This document shows positions 9,191-16,404 of a stretch of DNA of 64,000 nt, one piece after another. Origin of the DNA: Oscillospiraceae bacterium (GTDB lineage: Bacteria; Bacillota_A; Clostridia; Oscillospirales; Oscillospiraceae); assembly GCA_017459865.1 (NCBI GenBank), contig JAFUCD010000008.1, forward strand, positions 62,001 to 126,000, written 5' to 3'. A program made the translations under genes and the position numbers. Every line of letters starts with the position of its first letter. Position 1 is the stretch's first letter. The notes below the pieces were generated by a model. That model did no database searches, had not been told where the DNA came from, and was given only the letters and a program-made list of their open reading frames with translations.

Positions 9191-9761
9191 TGTGATCCTC
9201 CTGTTCCTGTGCCAGCGCGCGGAATCGGCGCTCGGCCTCCTGTTTATACTGTGCCGCGATATAGGCGCAGACCATCACCGCGAGCGCCTCCCGCAGACGC
9301 CGTGCGGCCTCCGGGTCTGTGGCGCAGCGCTCCGCCGTCACGTCCCGGATCAGAGCAGAGAGCCCGTCCGCGCCGGGCGTGCGGTCCTTCGTGCGGGCGA
9401 TGCACGCGCAGAGATCATCATAGAGCTGCGGCTCGGAGATGATATCGTCGCTCTCGTCGTCCGCGTCGCCGTTCACGAGCTGCATCAGCGCGCCGATCCG
9501 GTCGATCTGCAGGCTGTCGCGCAGCGCGGAGATCAGCAGGATGCGGGCCAGCTGACGCTCGTGATACTTTTTGCCGATCGGGTGCGGCACGAAGCCGCGC
9601 TTGATCCAGTTCTGCACCGTGGACTGCTCCAGCCCCGTCAGCTTGCAGACCTGCCCGAGCGTGAGCCCGTCCGTCGCGCGGATGAGCGGGCGAAACATCT
9701 GAAATACGCTCTCGCCGTCCGAGAAGGGGATGGTCGTGCCGGGGATCCAAATGTCTTGCAA
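9183..9761 (-). CDS. DUF1836 putative DNA-binding regulator
   Basis: A 192-residue soluble protein. The N-terminal half has a MerR-like helix-turn-helix, LTLGQVCKLTGLEQSTVQNWIKRGFVP, followed by the KKYHERQLARILLISALRDSLQID region typical of DUF1836. The start is a TTG at 9761, placed 8 bases after AAAGGAGG; longer frames upstream have no ribosome site. It is the first gene of a two-gene operon with the SPFH protein. A palindrome inside its own promoter suggests autoregulation, which is inference. Confidence 0.82.
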   Translation of the reverse strand: MQDIWIPGTTIPFSDGESVFQMFRPLIRATDGLTLGQVCKLTGLEQSTVQNWIKRGFVPHPIGKKYHERQLARILLISALRDSLQIDRIGALMQLVNGDADDESDDIISEPQLYDDLCACIARTKDRTPGADGLSALIRDVTAERCATDPEAARRLREALAVMVCAYIAAQYKQEAERRFRALAQEQEDHNG

Positions 9762-9788
9762 TGGACTCGCCTCCTTTCTGTTCACTTG

Positions 9789-9817
9789 ACTATAACACAA
9801 GTTCACATGAACGTCAA
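9789..9817 (-). promoter_or_regulatory. Promoter with operator-like palindrome for DUF1836-SPFH
   Basis: On the minus strand TTGACG (9817-9812), 17 bases, TATAGT (9794-9789). The spacer holds GTTCATGTGAAC (9812-9801), an inverted repeat of GTTCA, and a further half-like GTGAA lies just downstream of the -10. Such placement suits a repressor site. Confidence 0.6.
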
Positions 9818-10008
9818 GTATTATCAAATGAATAAATTGTAAATATGAAAAGACCGTCCCGAGACAGGCGGGGCGGGCGGAGAAATGGGTGAAATGCGCC
9901 AGCTGGCGCGTTGTGGTGTCAGCTGACACCGACGGATTAGAATGAGGGCGGTAACGGGGGCGGCGCGGATCCGCCTCGGTGCGGTGCATGTCAGGCATCG
10001 AACCGCGC

Positions 10009-10139
10009 GGTCGCATCATGATGCGCCCCTACGGATCTGAACGCACTTCTGGCGGGATCCGTAGGGGACGACGTCCCGTTCCACGCCTACCACCGCACCA
10101 ACGACACCGAACCCGTAGGGGCGATTCTTGAATCGCCCG
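10009..10139 (+). repeat. Dispersed GTAGGGGCG-type repeats, inverted unit plus copy 2
   Basis: The 436-base gap between the DUF1836 promoter and the HPP-like gene holds no gene. It contains an inverted hairpin unit built on GCATCATGATGC (10013-10024) and ending CCCCTACGGATC, then a ~100-base unit (10039-10139) that aligns with copy 1 at 7848-7953 and ends in the hairpin GTAGGGGCGATT...AATCGCCCG. Confidence 0.75.
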
Positions 10140-10200
10140 TCCCATGTTTACCGCCGCATCGATGGCACGTGCATCCGCTGGTGCGGCGGTCATCCGGGAC

Positions 10201-10245
10201 TCCCTCAGTCTCGCTGGCGCTCGATAGCTCCCTCAGGGAGGGGAG
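10201..10245 (+). repeat. TCCCTCAGT-type GC-rich palindromic repeat
   Basis: TCCCTCAGTCTCGC, a short loop, then TAGCTCCCTCAGGGAGGGGAGC form nested inverted repeats. From general knowledge this resembles a dispersed intergenic repeat widespread in Oscillospiraceae genomes; that link is from memory, not computed. Confidence 0.55.
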
Positions 10246-10276
10246 CGAGGGGTGCGGTGCGGCGGTGGGCTTGCCT

Positions 10277-11203
10277 TTACAGAAGCGTGCGGATGAGTCG
10301 GTCGACCAGCAGAAAGAGAAGCGTTCCGGCCCCGACCTGAAGCGGATAGGAGACGACGAGTGATTTCGGCAGGAGCATCGGCAGAATTGCAAGGGCCCCG
10401 GCGGGCGGGAAGGGCAGGCGCGAGAGCGAAAGGATCGTGAGCGCCCCGGCGGCAGCCGCGAACGCGGCGAGCCACAGCGGCAGACCAAGCTGCACCTGCA
10501 AGCCCCACCGCGCGGCGGCGCCGACGCAGGCGCACAAAATCGTCACAAGGGCGACGCGCGCCCCCTTGGCGGCGACCGGACTGTCCGGGAAGGACAGCTC
10601 GCTCAGCAGCACGACCAGCGGCGGCGCGACCACGCAGGGATAGCCGAGCGCGATCGCAGCGGCGGCGATCATCGTCGTGACCGGGATCAGAATGCCCCAG
10701 CGCAGCACTTCCTCATGTCCGCGCCACGCCCAGCGCGGACATGCCTGCGGTGCGCGCAGACCGACGCGCTCGAAAAGCGTCTGCCCGGCGCAGAGCAGCA
10801 CGGTCATGCCGCACACCGCGACGGGATAGACCCATGACTGCTCTCCGATCAGGATCGGGAGGATGCACGCCGAGAAGATCGGCAGCAGCGTCGCGTGTAC
10901 ACATAGCAGCGCGCAGGCGGCGCCAAAAAACGCCGCGCCCATTTTCACCGCCGTCGGTGCCGGCAGCCAGCGCGAGATCACGATGCCCCAAACCGCGCAG
11001 AGCGTCATGAGTACCGGGATCTCCCACCGGGACACCCGCCACGGCATCCGGGGTGTGATCCACATTCCGATCAGCAGCGCGAGGATCTCCGGGAACAGCA
11101 CGGCAGGCTGCCGCGTCCGCTCGCTGACGAACACCATTCCGGTGAGGAAAAGCACGGCGAGTGCGTTTTTGATGATAAACTTCTGCTGATTTGTCGGTTG
11201 CAA
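10277..11203 (-). CDS. HPP-like multi-pass membrane protein, function unknown
   Basis: A protein of about 308 residues with roughly ten hydrophobic segments and few charged stretches. Near the C-terminus SRLPFPPAGALAILPMLLPKS resembles the HPP-family signature, but the defining His is replaced by Phe, so membership is tentative. The best start is a TTG at 11203 with only a weak ribosome site (AAGAAGTGG), so the exact N-terminus is unsure. It lies 3' of tRNA-Leu on the same strand and has no clear promoter, so it may depend on read-through of the tRNA terminator. Confidence 0.6.
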   Translation of the reverse strand: MQPTNQQKFIIKNALAVLFLTGMVFVSERTRQPAVLFPEILALLIGMWITPRMPWRVSRWEIPVLMTLCAVWGIVISRWLPAPTAVKMGAAFFGAACALLCVHATLLPIFSACILPILIGEQSWVYPVAVCGMTVLLCAGQTLFERVGLRAPQACPRWAWRGHEEVLRWGILIPVTTMIAAAAIALGYPCVVAPPLVVLLSELSFPDSPVAAKGARVALVTILCACVGAAARWGLQVQLGLPLWLAAFAAAAGALTILSLSRLPFPPAGALAILPMLLPKSLVVSYPLQVGAGTLLFLLVDRLIRTLL

Positions 11204-11231
11204 TACGGTCCACTTCTTATCGTCTGATTAC

Positions 11232-11266
11232 AAGGGGGAAAAGCCGCAAAGCGCCTTTTCCCCCTT
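11232..11266 (-). terminator. Terminator-like hairpin after tRNA-Leu
   Basis: A 12-base perfect stem, AAGGGGGAAAAG against CTTTTCCCCCTT, around an 11-base loop, directly after the CCA end. It lacks a long T run, so termination may be partial. Confidence 0.65.
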
Positions 11267-11348
11267 GGTGCGGGTAACAGGGGTCGAACCTGCACGGTTG
11301 CCCACCAGAACCTAAATCTGGCATGTCTACCAATTCCATCATACCCGC
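11266..11348 (-). tRNA. tRNA-Leu (TAG)
   Basis: A class II tRNA with a long variable arm. Acceptor GCGGGTA/TACCCGC, anticodon stem CCAGA/TCTGG around loop TTTAGGT giving TAG, T loop TTCGACC, encoded CCA. Confidence 0.96.
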
Positions 11349-11365
11349 TTATTTGAATGCATGAT

Positions 11366-11394
11366 ATTTTACCATAGTTTTTCGTGGTTGACAA
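11366..11394 (-). promoter_or_regulatory. Promoter of tRNA-Leu
   Basis: Minus strand TTGTCA (11394-11389), 17 bases, TAAAAT (11371-11366). Its -35 overlaps the -35 of the divergent EamA promoter by five bases. Confidence 0.75.
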
Positions 11395-11416
11395 GCGAAA
11401 TGCGCGTCTTTATAAT
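11388..11416 (+). promoter_or_regulatory. Consensus promoter of the EamA transporter
   Basis: A perfect TTGACA (11388-11393), 17 bases, TATAAT (11411-11416). The -35 is shared with the tRNA-Leu promoter on the other strand. The start point falls about 25 bases before the ATG. Confidence 0.85.
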
Positions 11417-11447
11417 ATGGATATTCACGCTTAAAGAGTTGATGCAA

Positions 11448-12329
11448 ATGAAGAAATATGTTTTCGCCGTGCTCGCGGCGGGCACGCTTTGGGGGACGAT
11501 GGGCTTTTTCACGCGCACGCTCGCGGGGATGGGCATCGGTTCCACCGGCGCCATTCTGGTGCGCTGCGCGTTCGCGGCGGTGCTGTTCGCGCTGACGCTG
11601 CTCGTGACGGACCCAAAGCAGTTTCGCGTTGCGCCGCGGCACTTCTGGTGCTTTTTCGGCAGCGGCGTGTGCAGCCTGCTGTTTTTCACCTATTGTTATT
11701 TCAACGCCATCGCCATCATGGATCTCTCGACCGCGGCGATCCTGCTTTACACCGCGCCGTCGATCGTCATGATCCTGTCGCTGATCCTGTTCCGCGAGCG
11801 CATCACGGTGAAAAAGGTCGTCGCGCTCGTGCTCGCCTTTGCCGGGTGCTGTCTCGTGTCCGGCATCACGGGCGGCGCGCGGAGCATCTCGGTGCAGGGG
11901 CTGCTGTTCGGGCTCGGCTCCGGCGTCGGGTACGCGCTCTACAGCATCTTCGCCCGCTTCGCGCTCGACAGAGGCTATTCCAGCAACACGATCAATTTCT
12001 ATTCCTGCCTCCTCGCGGCGGTCGGCACGGCGCTGATCTGGGACCCCGCGCCCGCGGTGCAGGCGATGTTCGCCGGGTGGGGCAGCTTCGGCTTTTGCGT
12101 GCTCGCGGGGCTCGTGACCTGCTATCTGCCGTATCTGCTCTACACCTACGGTCTCACTGGGCTGGAGACCGGCAAGGCGTCGATCCTCGCCTCGGTCGAG
12201 CCGGTCGTGGCGACGCTGGTCGGCATCCTCGTCTTCGCCGAGAAGCCCACGCTGATTGCGGCGATCGGCATCGTGCTGGTCCTCGCGGCGGTCGTGCTGC
12301 TGAATGTGAAGGAACGAAAAACCGCATAA
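11448..12329 (+). CDS. EamA-family (drug/metabolite superfamily) transporter
   Basis: A 293-residue protein with ten predicted membrane segments in two repeated EamA halves, the first starting FAVLAAGTLWGTMGFFTRTLAGMG and the second near GLLFGLGSGVGYALYSIFAR. The late segment ASVEPVVATLVGILVFAEKP is the usual EamA C-terminal signature. Substrates of this family range from amino acids to nucleotides and none can be named here. ATG 11448 (MKKYVFAV) is chosen by homology-like pattern; its ribosome site is weak and the leader very short. Confidence 0.9.
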   Translation: MKKYVFAVLAAGTLWGTMGFFTRTLAGMGIGSTGAILVRCAFAAVLFALTLLVTDPKQFRVAPRHFWCFFGSGVCSLLFFTYCYFNAIAIMDLSTAAILLYTAPSIVMILSLILFRERITVKKVVALVLAFAGCCLVSGITGGARSISVQGLLFGLGSGVGYALYSIFARFALDRGYSSNTINFYSCLLAAVGTALIWDPAPAVQAMFAGWGSFGFCVLAGLVTCYLPYLLYTYGLTGLETGKASILASVEPVVATLVGILVFAEKPTLIAAIGIVLVLAAVVLLNVKERKTA

Positions 12330-12333
12330 CAAA

Positions 12334-12368
12334 ACCGCTTGCGGCGATGAGGGCTGCAAGCGGTATTT
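12334..12368 (+). terminator. Intrinsic terminator after the EamA gene
   Basis: ACCGCTTGC pairs with GCAAGCGGT, flanked by AAAA on the left and ATTTT on the right. It ends next to the stop of the convergent flippase gene and could serve both strands. Confidence 0.75.
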
Positions 12369-13886
12369 TCAGCGCCGGAGGCGCTTTATGAGCGTATCGC
12401 GGAGGGTGCGGTATGCGTCTGTGCGGCGGTAGGCGAGCCAGAAGATGGCGTTCGGCAGCACCGCGCAGATCAGAAGCTTACCGAGGAAGGGCAGCAGCCC
12501 CGTGTCGGGCAGCAGCGCGCAGGCAAGCCACGTGACGCCCCCGGCGGCGAGCGTGAGCAGGGTATTGAGCGCATAGCGCAGGAAATAGCCCCGCACCGGG
12601 GCGCGGAAGCCGTGCTTGAAGAGCATGTACGGCTCGACCCAGAGACAGGTCGTGACCGTGCTCACGAACGTGCCGATGAAGATGCCGAGGATGCCGAGCG
12701 GCCGCGCCAGCACGATCGACACGACGAGGTTGATGAGCGCCTCGAACACGGCCTTGTAGCGGTCGTACCAGTAAAGTCCCATCGCGTCGCGGTAGGTGAG
12801 CACGCTCTGACGCATGCCGGTGATATAAAAGTTCGCCGCGATGATGAGTACCAGCTCCATCGGGAAGAGATATTCCCGCGTCAGCCACACCGAGCCGATG
12901 AAGTGATTCAGCAGGACCACGAGACAGATCGCGCTGAAGCCATAGAGCCAGCGCCCGAAGAGATCCACGCGCCAGAAGACCTCCCGCGCGCGGGTCTTGT
13001 CTTCTTCGGCGCAGAGATTGCCGACGCTCGCCGTCAGCGACCGGAACACGAGCAGATACGCCGTCGTGAGTCCGGACGTGATCATGACGTAGTTGGAGTA
13101 GACACCCACGGACACCGCGCCGACGAAGAGCGCGATCAGCAGGTTGTCGGTCTGGAAGACGACGACCGTGCCGAGCTTATGGATGAGCGTGGCGCGGATA
13201 TTTTTGCTGATCTCGGCGCGCACCGCGCCCGGCAGCGCGGGCACGTCCCGGCGGCGCAGGAAGGGGTACATCCGGTCCGCCCTGCGCGCGAGCAGCACGT
13301 TGATCGCGAGCGTGGAGAGAAGCTTCAGCGCGAGATAGACATAGTAATTTTTCGTCAGCAGCAGGGCAGCGCTCTGCGCCACCGCGAGCAGCATCAGCGC
13401 CAGATTGCGGTACGCCGTGACGATATATTGCTTCTGGTCAGCCGTGATCAGGCTCTGCTTGTACACCAGCACATACGACAGCGCCGAGTCCAGCACGAAC
13501 AGCAGATAGATGAGGCGGATGTGCGCGATGTCCGGCAGGTCGTGCGTCAGGTACGGCAGCAGCGGCGTGAGCGCCGCGCCCAGCAGAGCGATCACGAGCG
13601 CGATCACGCGGTAGAACCGCCGGTAGAGCGCCATGAGCGACAGCAGCAGGTCCTCGTCGTGCTCCGCCAGGGGCTTGTACATGCTGTAGGTGATCGCCGT
13701 GCCGACGCCCAGCTCCGCGATGGAGAGCATAGAGAGGATGTTCGTGAACGTGCCGTTCAGCCCGAGATACTGCTCGGAGAGCACCATGACGAACACGCGC
13801 CGGGCGATGAAGTTCACGACGACGAGCGCGAGATTCAGCAGCGCCGCATAGCGCAGGTTGCGCAGGGAATTTTCGGTTCTGGACAA
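12369..13886 (-). CDS. Polysaccharide flippase, Wzx/MATE-like
   Basis: A 505-residue protein with about 12-14 membrane segments, opening LRNLRYAALLNLALVVVNFIARRVFV and containing SEQYLGLNGTFTNILSMLSIAELG, the usual start of lipopolysaccharide-biosynthesis (polysaccharide transport) proteins. Such proteins flip lipid-linked oligosaccharide repeat units outward. The start is a TTG at 13886, 8 bases after GAGGAGG; the longer frame above it has no ribosome site. It is the last gene of a six-gene minus-strand operon that also encodes a MurJ-type flippase. Confidence 0.88.
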   Translation of the reverse strand: MSRTENSLRNLRYAALLNLALVVVNFIARRVFVMVLSEQYLGLNGTFTNILSMLSIAELGVGTAITYSMYKPLAEHDEDLLLSLMALYRRFYRVIALVIALLGAALTPLLPYLTHDLPDIAHIRLIYLLFVLDSALSYVLVYKQSLITADQKQYIVTAYRNLALMLLAVAQSAALLLTKNYYVYLALKLLSTLAINVLLARRADRMYPFLRRRDVPALPGAVRAEISKNIRATLIHKLGTVVVFQTDNLLIALFVGAVSVGVYSNYVMITSGLTTAYLLVFRSLTASVGNLCAEEDKTRAREVFWRVDLFGRWLYGFSAICLVVLLNHFIGSVWLTREYLFPMELVLIIAANFYITGMRQSVLTYRDAMGLYWYDRYKAVFEALINLVVSIVLARPLGILGIFIGTFVSTVTTCLWVEPYMLFKHGFRAPVRGYFLRYALNTLLTLAAGGVTWLACALLPDTGLLPFLGKLLICAVLPNAIFWLAYRRTDAYRTLRDTLIKRLRR

Positions 13887-13953
13887 GCGCGGCGCCTCCT
13901 CTCTGACGACAATGGAAGGGCGCTGCTGCGTTTGCCGCGGCAGCGCCGGGTTT

Positions 13954-14940
13954 TTATCGGATGATTCGATCCTTGACGGCAAACAGCGCGCGGACGGCGC
14001 CGTAGCGCTTGTGCCGCAGCAGCCGCAGGATCAGCTTGTGCTGCGTGCTGAGCTGCGCAAGATACGGGCAGTCGGGATAGCCCGGGAAATGCGCGTCCAT
14101 GTACTGCCGGAATTCCTCCAGCAGCGGATGACCGGGGTCGATCCTGAGCACGCGCACCGAGGCGGCGAGCAGGATGTGATCGACCGCGAGGCGCGTGAAT
14201 TCGTTTTGATATTGTTCCCACAACCCACGCGCGGAGAACCACGCCTCCAGATCGTCGAACGCCTCGAGGATCTCGCGGTTGCGCGCGGCGTTGGGGTTTC
14301 GCGTGATGGAGCCCTCGCGCACGACATAGCCGTAATACGGCGCGTCCAGCGCGGCGATGCGCTCGGCGCAGGCGAAGAGCTTCGGTGTCGTGCGGATGTC
14401 CTCATACCAGACCCGCGCGGGATAGCGGATCCCGTGGTCGAGAAACAGCCGCCGCCGGTACAGCCGCCGCCACGCCGCAGGCAGGACCAGCAGCGTCTCG
14501 GGACGCTCCGCAAGCGACCAGACGCGGTCGGACGGAAGCTCGCCGCAATGACGCTCGCGCTGCACGCCGTTTTTGTCCACCACGAAGCCGAAGTCGATGA
14601 CGTCGGCGTCGGTCTCGTTAAGCTTCCTGCGCAGCGCCTGGAGCAGCCCCGGCAGGAGATAGTCGTCGCTGTCCACGAACAGGACATACTCACCGCGCGC
14701 GCGTTCAAGTCCCGCGTTCCGCGCGTCGCCGAGCCCGCCGTTGGGCTTGTGCAGCACGACCGTGCGGTCCGGCGCCTCGGCGGCGAGCCGGTCACACAGC
14801 GGACCGCTTTCGCCGTCGGTCGAGCCGTCGTCCACGAGCAGGATCTCATAATCGTCGCCGCCCTGCGCCATGACGGAGCGGAAGCACGTCTCGAGATAGT
14901 CCTTCACGTTGTAGACAGGAATCACGATGCTGAACGTCAT
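13954..14940 (-). CDS. Family 2 glycosyltransferase
   Basis: A 328-residue GT-A enzyme. FSIVIPVYNVKDYLETCFRSVM begins the nucleotide-sugar fold, LLVDDGSTDGES follows, and VLFVDSDDYLLPG is the metal-binding DxD region near residue 90. It has no membrane segment, so it should act on lipid-linked acceptors at the inner face of the membrane. The sugar is unknown. ATG 14940 lies 1 base after the upstream ligase-like stop, within one operon. Confidence 0.9.
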   Translation of the reverse strand: MTFSIVIPVYNVKDYLETCFRSVMAQGGDDYEILLVDDGSTDGESGPLCDRLAAEAPDRTVVLHKPNGGLGDARNAGLERARGEYVLFVDSDDYLLPGLLQALRRKLNETDADVIDFGFVVDKNGVQRERHCGELPSDRVWSLAERPETLLVLPAAWRRLYRRRLFLDHGIRYPARVWYEDIRTTPKLFACAERIAALDAPYYGYVVREGSITRNPNAARNREILEAFDDLEAWFSARGLWEQYQNEFTRLAVDHILLAASVRVLRIDPGHPLLEEFRQYMDAHFPGYPDCPYLAQLSTQHKLILRLLRHKRYGAVRALFAVKDRIIR

Positions 14941-14941
14941 G

Positions 14942-16396
14942 TCATCCCTCGTTTCCCTTCGGCCGGAGCTGGACAAGGTAGTAGATGTACGCGAGGATCA
15001 CGCTGAGATAAAACGACGCGTTCGGGCGCCGCAGCAGCCCCGCCGTGTGATAGGCGTAGACCATCGCGAGCAGGAACGCCATGCCGAAGGCGCCCGCCTC
15101 CAGCGTGAAACAGCGCCGGAAGTCTTTCGCCAGCGCGGCGGCGATCCTGACGATGAAGTACCCGAGGAACACGAGCATCAGCGCCAGACCCACACGCCCG
15201 TATAGGAAGTAAATGCCGTGGAAGTCGTTTTCCGCGTCGTAGTTGAAGCCGTCGTACGTCATGCGGCTGAGCTCGATGCCGAACCACTTTGACAGCGGCG
15301 GCAGCTCCTCGAGCAGCATCTCGCAGTAGACGATCTTCTGCTGCCGCGTCGCGGTGATGGCGGCGACGTCGCTTGTGTAGTGATAGCGCTCCATCACGCG
15401 CTCAACGCCGAAGCGGTCGCACAGCCCCTTGGCGTAAAAGCCGTAGATCAGCTCCAGCGCGTCGGGGTCCTGCGCCTGCGCTTTGACGTCCTCGGGGTCT
15501 ACGGGCGTGAAGTCCTGCGGCAGCGTCGTGCCCTCGCGGAGCATGCGCGCCGAGTCGTCCTGCTTTGCGTACATGGAGGCGCTGTACTCCGTCTGGTGGC
15601 GCACCATGGGGGAGAGCCGGATGCAGCCGAAGCACACCGCGCCCAGCAGCGCAAGCGTGAGCAGGTATTTTCGGTTCACATTGCGGGTGATGAACGCCGT
15701 CAGCACCAGCCCGAGAAACGTTACGGCGATGGTCGCGAACGCCAGCCGCGTTCCGACGAAATACAGCTGCGCGTACACCGTAACCGCCGTGAGACAAAAC
15801 AGCGGGTACACGCGCTTGCGATACTGCAGGATCAGCACGATCGGCGCCAGCATGCTCAGGATGCTGCTCTGCGCGTTCGTGGTGGCGAACCATCCAATCA
15901 CACCGAAGCCGCTCTCGTCATAGGTCGAGGCAGCGGTGTGCGTCACGATGCTCAGCAGGACCGAGAGCGTGATGATCCAGTAGTTGACCATCAGCCCCTG
16001 CTCCAGCGTGCGGGCGCAGTACCGGTCGCGACGAAGGCAGGTGATCATGCAGAACGTGAACAGCGGCAGCTGCGCTACGCGCATGAGGTTGATCAGATCC
16101 GACCGCACGTCCACGTAGCCCGCCTGCGTACAGGCGATCACGTGCCCGACCAGCAGTGCCAGCCCCGCTGCGAGCGCCAGCAGATAATACCGCCTGCGGC
16201 GCGAGAGGGCGAAGCCGACGACGCCGAAGCCGAGCATGACGGCGGCGCGCAGCGCGATGGACACCGCGTCCGGGATGCCGAGCGGCACGGACCAGTAGCT
16301 CAGGATGTCCAGCAGCGGCTGCAGCACGAACAGGCACAGCAGCGCGCGGCGCAGCCACGGTATGGGTTTGGAGGGGGAAACGGCGCGTTGCTCCAT
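14942..16396 (-). CDS. O-antigen ligase/polymerase-like membrane protein B
   Basis: A 484-residue protein with about 12 membrane segments and a large extracytoplasmic loop in the second half. The region FNYDAENDFHGIYFLYGRVGLALM and the C-terminal LLRRPNASFYLSVILAY closely match the other ligase-like protein of this operon (19672-21108). The topology fits Wzy polymerases and WaaL ligases. ATG 16396 follows AGGAGTGA; the frame continues upstream without a ribosome site. It probably polymerises or attaches the envelope glycan made by this operon; that is inference. Confidence 0.82.
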   Translation of the reverse strand: MEQRAVSPSKPIPWLRRALLCLFVLQPLLDILSYWSVPLGIPDAVSIALRAAVMLGFGVVGFALSRRRRYYLLALAAGLALLVGHVIACTQAGYVDVRSDLINLMRVAQLPLFTFCMITCLRRDRYCARTLEQGLMVNYWIITLSVLLSIVTHTAASTYDESGFGVIGWFATTNAQSSILSMLAPIVLILQYRKRVYPLFCLTAVTVYAQLYFVGTRLAFATIAVTFLGLVLTAFITRNVNRKYLLTLALLGAVCFGCIRLSPMVRHQTEYSASMYAKQDDSARMLREGTTLPQDFTPVDPEDVKAQAQDPDALELIYGFYAKGLCDRFGVERVMERYHYTSDVAAITATRQQKIVYCEMLLEELPPLSKWFGIELSRMTYDGFNYDAENDFHGIYFLYGRVGLALMLVFLGYFIVRIAAALAKDFRRCFTLEAGAFGMAFLLAMVYAYHTAGLLRRPNASFYLSVILAYIYYLVQLRPKGNEG

Positions 16397-16404
16397 CGAG
16401 CGCG

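Noticed and set aside
10277..11203. Firm assignment to the HPP family
   Set aside because: The motif region lacks the defining His (FPP in place of HPP), so only a tentative label is given.
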